Shown here piece by piece: positions 1-7,799 of a stretch of DNA of 59,616 nucleotides. The stretch lies in assembly GCF_001635455.1 (NCBI RefSeq), contig NZ_LWEH01000181.1, positions 1 to 59,616 of the forward strand, written 5' to 3'. A program made the position numbers and the translations under genes. The notes beneath the pieces were generated by a model. That model had not been told where the DNA came from and searched no databases. It saw only the letters and a program-made list of their open reading frames with translations. The number at the start of each line of letters is the position of its first letter. Positions within the stretch are counted from its first letter, which is position 1. The DNA comes from Vibrio sp. HI00D65 (lineage in GTDB: Bacteria > Pseudomonadota > Gammaproteobacteria > Enterobacterales > Vibrionaceae).

Positions 1-58
1 TGTAAGCGCTGTGAGGCGTTGAGCTAACCTGTACTAATTGCCCGTGAGGCTTAACCAT
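1..58 (+). rRNA. 23S rRNA, 3' end only (partial)
   Basis: The first 58 bases match the last bases of gammaproteobacterial 23S rRNA, including the GAGCTAACC and CCGTGAGGCTTAACC blocks that close the molecule. The rest of the gene lies left of the window. The reading direction is plus, and the operon continues into the 5S and tRNA genes that follow. The exact mature 3' end is estimated from E. coli. Confidence 0.9.
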
Positions 59-192
59 ACAACACCCAAGGGGTTTTGATGGACTCAAAAATACAAACGC
101 TTGAATGAGTTTGAAGAGACAACACTTTTAATAAGCTTTCCAGATTATTTTGCCTTCAGCTTTTAAAAAAGCTGAAAGTAAAAGCAAAATTT

Positions 193-311
193 TGCTTGGC
201 GACCATAGCATTGTGGACCCACCTGATTCCATGCCGAACTCAGAAGTGAAACACAATAGCGCCGATGGTAGTGTGGGGCTTCCCCATGTGAGAGTAGGAC
301 ATCGCCAGGCT
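193..311 (+). rRNA. rrf: 5S rRNA, copy 1
   Basis: A 119-nt 5S gene with the conserved ATGCCGAACTCAGAAGTGAAAC and GATGGTAGTGTGGGG segments. The ends pair as helix I (GCTTGGCG with CGCCAGGC). It lies about 135 nt after the 23S end, and a second copy lies downstream at 500. Mature ends are estimated from helix I pairing. Confidence 0.95.
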
Positions 312-382
312 TTAAATTTATTTCCACTTTTCAAAAGTGAAGACAAAAAGTTTTCAGAATCGTTTTAAATGACTTTTGATTT

Positions 383-459
383 GCTGATATAGCTCAGCCC
401 GGTAGAGCGCACCCTTGGTAAGGGTGAGGTCCCCAGTTCGAGTCTGGGTATCAGCACCA
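383..459 (+). tRNA. tRNA-Thr (anticodon GGU)
   Basis: Cloverleaf with acceptor pairing GCTGATA/TATCAGC, T-arm GTTCGAGTC, anticodon GGT and encoded CCA. It sits between the two 5S copies, the arrangement known from E. coli rrnD (5S-thrV-5S). It is co-transcribed with the rRNA operon. Confidence 0.95.
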
Positions 460-499
460 CGATTTAGTTGATTTGATTAATCAAGTTAACAACAGAATT

Positions 500-618
500 T
501 GTTTGACGACCATAGCATTGTGGACCCACCTGATTCCATGCCGAACTCAGAAGTGAAACACAATAGCGCCGATGGTAGTGTGGGGCTTCCCCATGTGAGA
601 GTAGGACATCGTCAGGCT
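500..618 (+). rRNA. rrf: 5S rRNA, copy 2
   Basis: Same 119-nt 5S sequence as copy 1 over the body of the gene, but helix I differs: GTTTGACG pairs with CGTCAGGC. One G-C pair has become A-U on both sides, so pairing is retained. It lies between tRNA-Thr and tRNA-Asp. Confidence 0.95.
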
Positions 619-647
619 CAAATTGCTTTAAGCTGAATAGACACTGC

Positions 648-724
648 GGAGTGGTAGTTCAGTTGGTTAGAATACCGGCCTGTCACGCCGGGGGTCGCGG
701 GTTCGAGTCCCGTCCACTCCGCCA
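648..724 (+). tRNA. tRNA-Asp (anticodon GUC)
   Basis: 77-nt cloverleaf with acceptor GGAGTGG/CCACTCC, anticodon GTC in the loop CTGTCAC, T-arm GTTCGAGTC and encoded CCA. It is the last gene of the rRNA operon and is followed within 10 nt by a strong terminator. Confidence 0.96.
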
Positions 725-732
725 CTTATACT

Positions 733-762
733 AAGCCCAAGCATAACTGCTTGGGCTTTTTT
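733..762 (+). terminator. rRNA operon terminator
   Basis: Perfect inverted repeat AAGCCCAAGCA/TGCTTGGGCTT with a short TAAC-type loop, followed by a T run. It closes the 23S-5S-tRNA-5S-tRNA transcript. Confidence 0.9.
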
Positions 763-1231
763 ACGTTTGAATGATTGTATTTGCCCTTCGGTTGAGAGAG
801 TCCCGCAAAAGGCTTGCCCGTTGTCCGCAACTCCGGCCACCACGCCATTTATCAGAAAGCCTAGTCTTTCGTCGTTTCTAGCTATAAATAACTTGGTCTT
901 CGATCTGTGCGTTTTGGTCTCAGTTGATCCGTTATCGTCAATAAGCCTACTCTTTGTTCGTAAGACTCTGTCCAATCATCGATAAATCATGTTTGTTTAT
1001 TCATTAGCAGTTTTCTACTTCATGCCCGGTACCTCAGAGGCCTATAGAGAGGGTTTAATCGAACCGTAGAGTTATCTAGTAAAGAGCTAATGGAATAAAC
1101 AACCCTAAATGCACTTTTTGATTATCTTCATTAGAGGTTTACTGAGGAGCCTGGAAGGAGAGAAGAATTCGGATACAAAGTGAGTGTGGAGTAAGTCTAA
1201 GCTCTCCACACGATAAGACGTTTATATACAC
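763..1231. other. Gene-free stretch after the rRNA operon
   Basis: No convincing gene is seen here. Short open frames lack a ribosome site and family resemblance. The part next to the terminator contains scrambled bits resembling text near the tRNA arrays (for example AGTCTTTCGTCG), which may be debris from rearrangement. Confidence 0.4.
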
Positions 1232-2479
1232 CTAGTTACAATGGGATATCGTCGCTAGGTCTTGATGATCCCAAGTCCAAAAGTTGTTAGGAGTAAGGTG
1301 AATTCCACCAATCCATTTATCTTTGATGATACTAGGCCAATTGTGGGCAGATTTGGAGAGGGAAATGCGGTTGTTATACCAATTTTCGTTCTCTGATTTT
1401 TGAACCTGCAATATAGGCTCAGAGCCTTCAGTTAACGGTTTAATGAGAGTCCAATACATAAGGTCTCCTAAATACACTGATGGCTCTAGCTTCATATATC
1501 GTTTAAACAGTTCACTGAACTCTAGACCTTCTTTCGCACCTTTTAAGATATCTATAGTAAGGCATTCCACTAACCTAAGCTTTGAATCTATGTGGGGTAG
1601 TTCCTGTAGGTGCCTAAATATGACGATTCTGATATTAGGGAAAAGATCTTGGTCTACTTTATGGTAGTACTCGGCTAGCTTTAAAGGGCTCTTTGAACAG
1701 AAAGCCCGCCATAACTCTGTTGCCACCGTTATATGCTCTATAGATACTTTTTTTCGACTATTCCAGAGTGCACGCAGTGCTTCTGGAGGCAGTTGACCTA
1801 AACCGATGAACCTTTCTCTACCAGGGTAGGTACTCACCTCGATAATGTCTACTTTGGTAACATTTGGGTATGAAAGTAGATATAAAGATCTAATTAACAT
1901 CAATTGATCGTAGTTGTCGTGCTCAACCCATAAAACAATACGTTGATAGTCTGTATCTAAGAGCTTATTCGTCGCTTGCGCGGCTTCAGATTTTACTTGT
2001 TCAAGCGACTTTTCCATCTCTTTCATCTCTGAAAGGAGTCGATCACATACATATTTTGCTCTGATCTCTGAAAGGTTCTCTTCATCCAAAAATAAAGGGC
2101 CGATACATAGCGGTTCTATGTATGGGAGAAAGTCGCCAGTGAATCCAGCCTGTTCTAATGTTCGTTGTATATCGTGACCGCAACGCACGTGCAGGGTTTG
2201 CAAGTCATTGTCTAGGGCTGGCAGAGGAGTGCCATCCGAGCTTTTATTCTTTTCTAAACTATCAACATGTAATAACAGCTTACTCCAGCTGCTTACGCCT
2301 AACTCTCGTGCTAATGATAAGTGTATGTCAGCGAGTTTAACGTTATCAGCAGAGAGGAGAGGATTAGGGTGTAAAGTAAGTAACCAGCGTAAGTCTTCGA
2401 CAGAGCCCGATCTGATGCGTTTCAGCCGAGATTTAGCGTGTTTTTTTAGGTATGTCAGATTGAGAGAAAAAGCATTCAT
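1232..2479 (-). CDS. DUF1835-family protein with SWxKL-type N-terminal region
   Basis: A 415-residue soluble protein with no signal peptide or membrane segment. Residues about 1-70 (ending SSWSKLLLHV) resemble the short N-terminal module found before many ankyrin and DUF1835 proteins, where it reads like SWPKLKAHL. From about residue 95 the LHVRCGHDIQ, EPLCIGPL, VLWVEHDNYDQL and GLGQLPPEAL segments match the DUF1835 family, whose function is unknown. An in-frame GTG lies 27 nt upstream, but the ATG at 2479 has a GGTGA ribosome site and is preferred. The gene stands alone between the rRNA operon and the tRNA arrays, a position typical of accessory genes. The family call is fairly sure; no biochemical role can be given. 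Confidence 0.75.
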   Translation of the reverse strand: MNAFSLNLTYLKKHAKSRLKRIRSGSVEDLRWLLTLHPNPLLSADNVKLADIHLSLARELGVSSWSKLLLHVDSLEKNKSSDGTPLPALDNDLQTLHVRCGHDIQRTLEQAGFTGDFLPYIEPLCIGPLFLDEENLSEIRAKYVCDRLLSEMKEMEKSLEQVKSEAAQATNKLLDTDYQRIVLWVEHDNYDQLMLIRSLYLLSYPNVTKVDIIEVSTYPGRERFIGLGQLPPEALRALWNSRKKVSIEHITVATELWRAFCSKSPLKLAEYYHKVDQDLFPNIRIVIFRHLQELPHIDSKLRLVECLTIDILKGAKEGLEFSELFKRYMKLEPSVYLGDLMYWTLIKPLTEGSEPILQVQKSENENWYNNRISLSKSAHNWPSIIKDKWIGGIHLTPNNFWTWDHQDLATISHCN

Positions 2480-2792
2480 ATATTCACCGTCTCGTAACTT
2501 CTGCACTCGCTGATCAGAAGAGAAGGTAAATCAAATTGTAGTTTCCCAAGAGGGAGAAGTTTGATGGCCTTGAGTTTGACTCTTTCCGCGAGTAGGAAGC
2601 GCAGGTAACGCTTTGGCCACTATATACTAAGAATTTAGATAACGAAAGTAACAGTCTGAAGGAATGAGGTCTTTGGCAAGTTAGGGATGATCGAGGATTA
2701 GCTATATGGACTATATGCTAGAAAGAAGTCGCAGCTTAAAACAAAAAAGCCAAGTCTTTCGTCGGGGACGCCTAGTATTGGCTTCTTGAATG

Positions 2793-2814
2793 TGGCTCCC
2801 CCTGCGGGATTCGA
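2793..2814 (-). pseudogene. tRNA-Asn relic (3' end only)
   Basis: The strand carries the CCA, acceptor and T-arm part of tRNA-Asn (TGGCTCCCCCTGCGGG on plus), then breaks off after the first bases of the T loop into unrelated sequence. It cannot fold as a tRNA. It sits downstream of the first array and resembles a second relic at 5308. Confidence 0.7.
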
Positions 2815-2869
2815 CGCGGCCGGCTAGGTCTGAGACATTGCTTTGGCACAAAGCAGGAGCATTAGATAC

Positions 2870-2898
2870 GAAAAAGCCTCATCGTGTGATGAGGCTTT
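2870..2898 (-). terminator. Terminator of tRNA array 1
   Basis: On the minus strand the stem GCCTCATC/GATGAGGC with loop ACAC is followed by a T run. It lies 8-9 nt beyond the last tRNA-Asn of the array. A near-identical hairpin occurs at 5272. Confidence 0.85.
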
Positions 2899-2906
2899 CT
2901 CTAAAG

Positions 2907-2982
2907 TGGCTCCCCCTGCGGGACTCGAACCTGCGACATACGGATTAACAGTCCGCCGTTCTACCAACTGAACTAAGGGGGA
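2907..2982 (-). tRNA. tRNA-Asn (anticodon GUU)
   Basis: 76-nt cloverleaf with acceptor TCCCCCT/AGGGGGA, loop CTGTTAA giving anticodon GTT, and encoded CCA. It is identical over its length to the other complete Asn copies in the window. Last gene of array 1 in transcription order. Confidence 0.96.
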
Positions 2983-3018
2983 ATTATTTAAGAAGAATAA
3001 ACTTCTCAATAATATAAA

Positions 3019-3094
<76 letters not shown>

Positions 3095-3104
3095 ACACTA
3101 AATG

Positions 3105-3180
3105 TGGCTCCCCCTGCGGGACTCGAACCTGCGACATACGGATTAACAGTCCGCCGTTCTACCAACTGAACTAAGGGGGA
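3105..3180 (-). tRNA. tRNA-Asn (anticodon GUU)
   Basis: Same sequence as the Asn gene at 2907, with anticodon GTT and encoded CCA. Third gene of array 1 in transcription order. Asn-Thr pairs are repeated twice in this array. Confidence 0.96.
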
Positions 3181-3204
3181 ATTATTCTTAAAGCTTTAAA
3201 GAAA

Positions 3205-3280
<76 letters not shown>

Positions 3281-3336
3281 ACATAATATTTCTTTGTGCT
3301 TTTATGTTGTTGTCTAAGACACCAACAAATAAATTG

Positions 3337-3412
3337 TGGTGCCCGGAGGCGGAATCGAACCACCGACACGAGGATTTTCAATCCTCTGCTCTACCGACTG
3401 AGCTATCCGGGC
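3337..3412 (-). tRNA. tRNA-Phe (anticodon GAA), form A
   Basis: 76-nt cloverleaf with acceptor GCCCGGA/TCCGGGC, anticodon stem GAGGA/TCCTC, anticodon GAA and encoded CCA. First gene of array 1, directly behind its promoter. The same form heads array 2. Confidence 0.96.
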
Positions 3413-3422
3413 GACGAGGTGT

Positions 3423-3451
3423 ATTAAACGTGTTTTCCTGTTCTGGGTCAA
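3423..3451 (-). promoter_or_regulatory. Sigma-70 promoter of tRNA array 1
   Basis: On the minus strand TTGACC and TTTAAT are separated by 17 nt, and the -10 box ends about 10 nt before tRNA-Phe. The second array has the same layout (TTGACG, 17 nt, TTTAAT), which supports both. Confidence 0.8.
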
Positions 3452-3593
3452 CATTAAATTGCAAAAAAAGTATTGTTTGATGTTTTTCTATACTTAGTGG
3501 GTTGTTTTTGTTCATTTGCGATGAAAAACCTAGGTCTAGCATGCCTTAAAAGATTGATAACCTACGTTTAACTAGACGGAATGAGTGCCGAAA

Positions 3594-3625
3594 TAAAAAA
3601 AGCACGTATGAAAACGTGCTTTTAT
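3594..3625 (-). terminator. Terminator behind the chemoreceptor pseudogene
   Basis: Stem AAAGCACGT/ACGTGCTTT with loop ATGAAA. The minus strand continues into a run of seven T. It lies 20-30 nt past the decayed receptor's stop and has outlived the gene. Confidence 0.75.
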
Positions 3626-3647
3626 ATTTAAAAATCTTCCCGAAACT

Positions 3648-4866
3648 TTAGTGTTTTACTTCAAACCTATTTACCTAAGCTTCTAATTCACTACATAGAG
3701 AGGTTAAGGTTTGGGTGCTGTTATGACTTTCGGTCACTACATTGCTCCGTTGGTTGCCACTTTCCTCAATTTACATCGTTATCTAGGTTAGCGACCGCTT
3801 CACTTGCTGTTCCTAGTTGTCCAGCGAGGCCTTGAATATTGTTTACTGTGTTATGAATCAGGCGTTGAGTTTGTTGGCTCTGTTTGTCTGCTTCATCAGT
3901 GTTGCGCGCCGTATCTCCCGCAGAATCAGCAATGTTCACTGAAGATGCCATCTCTGTCATCGCAGTTGCGATCATTTCAGTGGATTGCTGTTGTGTCTCA
4001 GTTAGTTGAGCAATTGAACCAGCGCGGTCTTCGACGCGTTGAAGTTCGCCTCGGAATGCCAACATCGAAGCATTAAGGTTAGATACCAGTTCAGCCAGCG
4101 ATTTACTCATTTGTTGTACTGCATGATAGATACTGCCATCGACCGCTTTAATTTCGAAAGAGGTCTGAATGCGTCCTTCTGCTGCAGCTTATACGGCTTC
4201 TCTCACGTCTCTAGGCTCGCCACCAAGTAGTGCCAGCATTCTTTTAATCGACACGATTAAGCTTGAAAGAATAAGGCCTGCAATAACAACACATAGGAAT
4301 TGCTGTCATTGAGCGGTAGATCAGAAACGCGCATTCACTTCGTTGAATCCGATACCAATACCTACAACCCAACCCCAATCCGGTGTTTTCTCTGTAATAG
4401 ATAGTTTTTCTTCAATAGTTCCATCAGGCTTTTTTTGGGGCCAGATGTACTCAACGATCTGACCTGTTCGGTTACCAAGTACTCTTTGGATTAACTGATC
4501 ATCGCTATTGCCGTCTCCATCTTTAAAGTCATTAAAGCTAGTTCCGTGTAACTGAGGATCTAATGGGGTAGCGACAAACGTCATATTCTCATCGGCAACG
4601 TATACATATTCATTGTCTTTATAAATATCGTTACGCAGCAGGCGAGTCGCTAACTGTTTTGCTTGTTGTTCCTCTAAAGTGCCGTCAATGGCCATCTTTT
4701 CAACTTCTGTAAGAATGCTGTATGCACTCTTAAATAGCTCAGTTACGCGAGCTTTGTTATCTATGTTGCTAGCGATTCTTAAGGTCCATAAGCCTGTAGC
4801 GGTTAACGCTAGTAGGGCGATTAAAATGATGCCCGGCAGTAAGTAAGCTTGCGTCTTTAGTTTTAT
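3648..4866 (-). pseudogene. Methyl-accepting chemotaxis protein, decayed
   Basis: Fragments in minus-strand order fit one receptor. An N-terminal membrane segment (AYLLPGIILIALLALTATGL) is followed by a Cache sensor domain (EYVYVADENMTFVATP, GWVVGIGIGFNEV), a second membrane/HAMP-like part, a coiled signalling part (SIAQLTETQQQSTEMIATAM), and a short tail (TESHNSTQTLTSLCSELEA). The lesions are: the expected start codon reads ATA; a stop and frame change follow GFNEVNARF near 4321; an in-frame TAA interrupts the HAMP part near 4190; most of the conserved cytoplasmic hairpin is deleted after LDNDVN near 3766; and a TAG breaks the tail. It cannot make a working receptor. It lies between the two tRNA arrays. 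Confidence 0.85.
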
Positions 4867-5271
4867 ATTTCCCCGCGCAGCAATTCAATAATAAATATTA
4901 GGTATGTTTCATCGAATCTTAATCTAAGTCGTTTAAGGCAGATAGAAAGATATCAAAACATGATGAAGATTAAATTTACGACAAGAAAAAAAGTAATGGA
5001 ACGCTAGTTTGTTACCTTTTCTGTATTTGATTGTGTCTTGAGAATGGCCGTAAGGGAGCGGTATTAGTCAAAGATTTTCGTTGAACAGAGGTATACGAAG
5101 GAAGAGGGGGGCGGTTTCAGCATTTAATGCGTGCCTGAACTGAAAGAGATTTAGTGCCGTCTAAAAGAATAATCCAAGCTTTTCGAAAGAGTTTTTCAGT
5201 ATTGGAGTTCGACGTGATTGGTTAGGGAGGGCTGAGATATTGCTTTGGCACAAAGCAGGAGCGTTAGATAC
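4867..5271. other. Gene-free stretch between pseudogene and tRNA array 2
   Basis: No gene is recognised. The right end (from about 5226) is a diverged copy of the sequence at 2830-2875, including GCTTTGGCACAAAGCAGGAGC, so it belongs to the duplicated tail of the tRNA arrays. Confidence 0.4.
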
Positions 5272-5302
5272 GAAAAACCTCATCATGTGATGAGGCTTTT
5301 TC
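5272..5302 (-). terminator. Second terminator beyond tRNA array 2
   Basis: On the minus strand CCTCATC/GATGAGG with a 4-nt loop is followed by five T. It is a diverged copy of the array 1 terminator at 2870 and here follows a tRNA-Asn relic rather than an intact gene. Confidence 0.7.
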
Positions 5303-5307
5303 TAAAA

Positions 5308-5330
5308 TGGCTCCCCCTGTTGGGACTCAA
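5308..5330 (-). pseudogene. tRNA-Asn relic (3' end only)
   Basis: Contains the CCA and acceptor end of tRNA-Asn (TGGCTCCCCCTG on plus), then departs with an inserted T and other changes. No D-arm or anticodon arm is present. It is flanked on both sides by terminators and is homologous in layout to the relic at 2793. Confidence 0.65.
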
Positions 5331-5385
5331 CGTGGGCGGCCAGTTCTGAGACATTTATTTGGTACAAATAAGTCGAAGTTTAAAA

Positions 5386-5416
5386 CGAAAAAAGCCAAGT
5401 CTTTCGACTTGGCTTC
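5386..5416 (-). terminator. Terminator of tRNA array 2
   Basis: On the minus strand AAGCCAAGTC/GACTTGGCTT is followed by six T, 8-9 nt after the last tRNA-Asn. A damaged copy, with an insertion in the loop and right arm, lies at 2743-2786. Confidence 0.85.
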
Positions 5417-5423
5417 TTGAATG

Positions 5424-5499
5424 TGGCTCCCCCTGCGGGACTCGAACCTGCGACATACGGATTAACAGTCCGCCGTTCTACCAACTGAACTAAGGGGGA
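5424..5499 (-). tRNA. tRNA-Asn (anticodon GUU)
   Basis: Complete 76-nt Asn tRNA identical to those of array 1. Last gene of array 2. With Phe and Thr it forms a unit that recurs exactly 345 nt to the right. Confidence 0.96.
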
Positions 5500-5538
5500 A
5501 TTACTTGCGTTGACTTATTTAAGTTAAACACTAAATAA

Positions 5539-5614
5539 TGGTGCCTCGAGGCGGAATCGAACCACCGACACGCGGATTTTCAATCCGCTGCTCTACCGAC
5601 TGAGCTATCGAGGC
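5539..5614 (-). tRNA. tRNA-Phe (anticodon GAA), form B
   Basis: Anticodon GAA and encoded CCA. It differs from form A by paired changes: acceptor GCCTCGA/TCGAGGC and anticodon stem GCGGA/TCCGC. All stems remain paired, so it should be functional. Confidence 0.95.
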
Positions 5615-5621
5615 AAAAGAA

Positions 5622-5697
<76 letters not shown>

Positions 5698-5768
5698 ACA
5701 CTATATCTTTTACTGAAGAAGTTACTCTTCGTTTTATATGAAATGATATCAATCACTTCAATTGTAAA

Positions 5769-5844
5769 TGGCTCCCCCTGCGGGACTCGAACCTGCGACA
5801 TACGGATTAACAGTCCGCCGTTCTACCAACTGAACTAAGGGGGA
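5769..5844 (-). tRNA. tRNA-Asn (anticodon GUU)
   Basis: Complete 76-nt Asn tRNA with anticodon GTT. It is the right-hand member of the 345-nt duplication and corresponds to 5424. Confidence 0.96.
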
Positions 5845-5883
5845 ATTACTTGCGTTAACTTATTTAAGTTAAACACCAAATAA

Positions 5884-5959
5884 TGGTGCCTCGAGGCGGA
5901 ATCGAACCACCGACACGCGGATTTTCAATCCGCTGCTCTACCGACTGAGCTATCGAGGC
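5884..5959 (-). tRNA. tRNA-Phe (anticodon GAA), form B
   Basis: Identical to the form B gene at 5539, exactly 345 nt away, with the same changed acceptor and anticodon stems. Confidence 0.95.
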
Positions 5960-5966
5960 AAAAGAA

Positions 5967-6042
<76 letters not shown>

Positions 6043-6116
6043 ACACTGTATTCTTTGTGCTTTTGTCCGTGCTGCTACTCCCTGTTAAAGAGTGGTGGCA
6101 CCAACAAGTCAATTTG

Positions 6117-6192
6117 TGGTGCCCGGAGGCGGAATCGAACCACCGACACGAGGATTTTCAATCCTCTGCTCTACCGACTGAGCTATCCGGGC
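6117..6192 (-). tRNA. tRNA-Phe (anticodon GAA), form A
   Basis: Identical in stems to the Phe gene at 3337. First gene of array 2, directly behind its promoter. Confidence 0.96.
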
Positions 6193-6203
6193 AACGGAGC
6201 GCT

Positions 6204-6232
6204 ATTAAACGGATTTTCTGCATAACCGTCAA
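6204..6232 (-). promoter_or_regulatory. Sigma-70 promoter of tRNA array 2
   Basis: On the minus strand TTGACG and TTTAAT are separated by exactly 17 nt, with the -10 box ending 11 nt before tRNA-Phe. This matches the geometry of the array 1 promoter. Confidence 0.82.
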
Positions 6233-6295
6233 CACCTTTTTTGAAAATAATTAAAAAAAACGTTCGTTAGTTGTTTTTTTATTCAAAAGTGAGGC

Positions 6296-7429
6296 TTACG
6301 TTTTACCTTGGTTAAAATCTTTCTTGAACTTTGTTACTTTTTCTAAGTATCTACGCGATTCTTTATTCGGGTGTTTTTTGGTTAGAGCCCAGTAAGCTTG
6401 GCTAGGTTGCAGTGAGTTTAAGTCACGCATTGCACGTTTTCTGTCCTTACTAAAGGTGTTGAGTACACCACCTGTGCCACCGTTGTACGCAGAGATCATA
6501 CTGTATTCGAGTGTTGTTGGGTGTTGAACGTCTTTCAAATAGCGATTTTTTAATATGTAAAAATACGCAGTACCTGCATCAATGTTGTTTTCTGGGTTAA
6601 ACAAATACTCAGGAGTTGGCTCTCCAGGTTTGTTTTTTACCAACTTAAAGACATCTCGACCTGCTGTTTTCGGCACGACTTGCATCAAGCCGTATGCATT
6701 CGCCCAGCTCACTGCATACGGGTTAAAGCTGCTCTCTGTCTTGATGATTGCGTAGATTAAGTCTTCAGGGATGTCATAGCGCTTAGATGCGCGTCGAACG
6801 ATATCGGCATATTGGTAACTACGCTGGATTGCGTGATCGGCCACCATAGGGATCTCAACGTAGTAGGCTTTTTTAAAGTCGACTTCTTTGGTTTTTAGGT
6901 TGTTAGCTATCAGGTAGTCAGCAAATTTGTTGGCGCGCCATGTCCATTGGATAGGTTTCTCCTCTTGATCTACAACTTGATTGTAGAGAAAAGGTTTACC
7001 TTCTAATTTGATACTTTTTGAAGAGAATAGGTCGACATGTGCTGGGTCATCTGGCGTAAGCAGCGTTGTCATAATGGCGTTTTTGAGGTGTTTTTTAGGC
7101 TCTGTAGAGGAGACGGTTTCTACCGTTATTAGGCCCTCGCTAAAGTTTACTTCTGAGCGGCTTAAGTAATTATCTATATATTTCACATAGTTACTCTTGC
7201 CTGCCATCTTTATTTCACTTCTACCCCAGCGCTTTTGGATATTGCCAGAAAAGCTATTGATCAAAGCGTCTAATGCGCCTGTATCTTTTTCAAACTGACC
7301 GGGTAGCTCCGCCAAGTTATTTACGAATCGGTTGGTTGGTTCGTAATTCACATCATAAATGCTCTCAACGAACTCACGACTGCAACCTGTGAGTAGCATG
7401 GCGGTTAGGAAGTAACTTAGCTTTTTCAT
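6296..7429 (-). CDS. mltC: Membrane-bound lytic murein transglycosylase C
   Basis: A lipoprotein of 377 residues that cleaves peptidoglycan glycan strands to 1,6-anhydro-muropeptides at the outer membrane. Signal peptide with lipobox LLTGC (Cys16). The N-terminal DUF3393-type region is followed from about residue 215 by an SLT lysozyme-like domain with TESSFNPYAV (catalytic Glu), NAYGLMQVVPKTAG and SAYNGG motifs. The start has a GAGGAAC ribosome site. mutY, yggX and mltC lie head to tail on the minus strand, the same order as in E. coli. It ends about 100 nt from the tRNA array 2 promoter, with no clear terminator between. Confidence 0.96.
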   Translation of the reverse strand: MKKLSYFLTAMLLTGCSREFVESIYDVNYEPTNRFVNNLAELPGQFEKDTGALDALINSFSGNIQKRWGRSEIKMAGKSNYVKYIDNYLSRSEVNFSEGLITVETVSSTEPKKHLKNAIMTTLLTPDDPAHVDLFSSKSIKLEGKPFLYNQVVDQEEKPIQWTWRANKFADYLIANNLKTKEVDFKKAYYVEIPMVADHAIQRSYQYADIVRRASKRYDIPEDLIYAIIKTESSFNPYAVSWANAYGLMQVVPKTAGRDVFKLVKNKPGEPTPEYLFNPENNIDAGTAYFYILKNRYLKDVQHPTTLEYSMISAYNGGTGGVLNTFSKDRKRAMRDLNSLQPSQAYWALTKKHPNKESRRYLEKVTKFKKDFNQGKT

Positions 7430-7498
7430 AGTTCCTCATACAAAAATGACATCGCAGCGTTAACCATGATGTCATTAAAATTTGCTTAAATAAATGTC

Positions 7499-7771
7499 TT
7501 ATTCGCTTGGTGGAGTGTAACCATCAATAACGACATCTTTACCTTCGAAAAGGAAGTTAACCATCTCAGTTTCAAGAAGTTTACGATGTTCAGGATCCAT
7601 CATGTTTAGCTTCTTTTCATTGATAAGCATGGTTTGTTTGCTTTGCCATTGTCCCCAAGCTTCTTTAGAGATGTTGTCAAAGATACGCTTACCTAAGTCA
7701 CCTGGGTAAAGTTGAAATTCTAAGCCTTCAGCGTCTTTCTGGAGGCGAGCACAAAATACAGTGCGGCTCAT
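7499..7771 (-). CDS. yggX: Fe(2+)-trafficking / oxidative damage protection protein YggX
   Basis: A 90-residue cytosolic protein of the YggX family, which protects iron-sulfur clusters and labile iron from oxidation. It has the family start [10 protein letters not shown] with the conserved Cys7, and the [16 protein letters not shown] block. The frame is open 14 codons further upstream, but ATG at 7771 has a GAGGAA ribosome site and fits the usual length of 90-91. It lies 28 nt after mutY, and the pairing of a Fe-S glycosylase with YggX is conserved in enterics. Confidence 0.95.
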   Translation of the reverse strand: MSRTVFCARLQKDAEGLEFQLYPGDLGKRIFDNISKEAWGQWQSKQTMLINEKKLNMMDPEHRKLLETEMVNFLFEGKDVVIDGYTPPSE

Positions 7772-7799
7772 AGTGGTTCCTCTTATCGCGTTCGTTGAT

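Noticed and set aside
128..368. Open frames on both strands across 5S copy 1
   Set aside because: They lie on the 5S gene and flanks and have no ribosome site or family match.
667..975. Minus-strand frame of 102 codons over tRNA-Asp
   Set aside because: Its end reads GTRTRDPRRDRP, the well-known antisense translation of a tRNA T-arm. It overlaps tRNA-Asp and the terminator.
2824..3009. 61-codon minus-strand frame across tRNA-Asn
   Set aside because: It is a translation of the tRNA-Asn gene and its terminator; the LVQLVERRTV string is a typical tRNA artefact.
6057..6254. 65-codon plus-strand frame over tRNA-Phe
   Set aside because: Antisense to tRNA-Phe and its promoter; contains the PEAESNHRHEDFQSSALP tRNA artefact.
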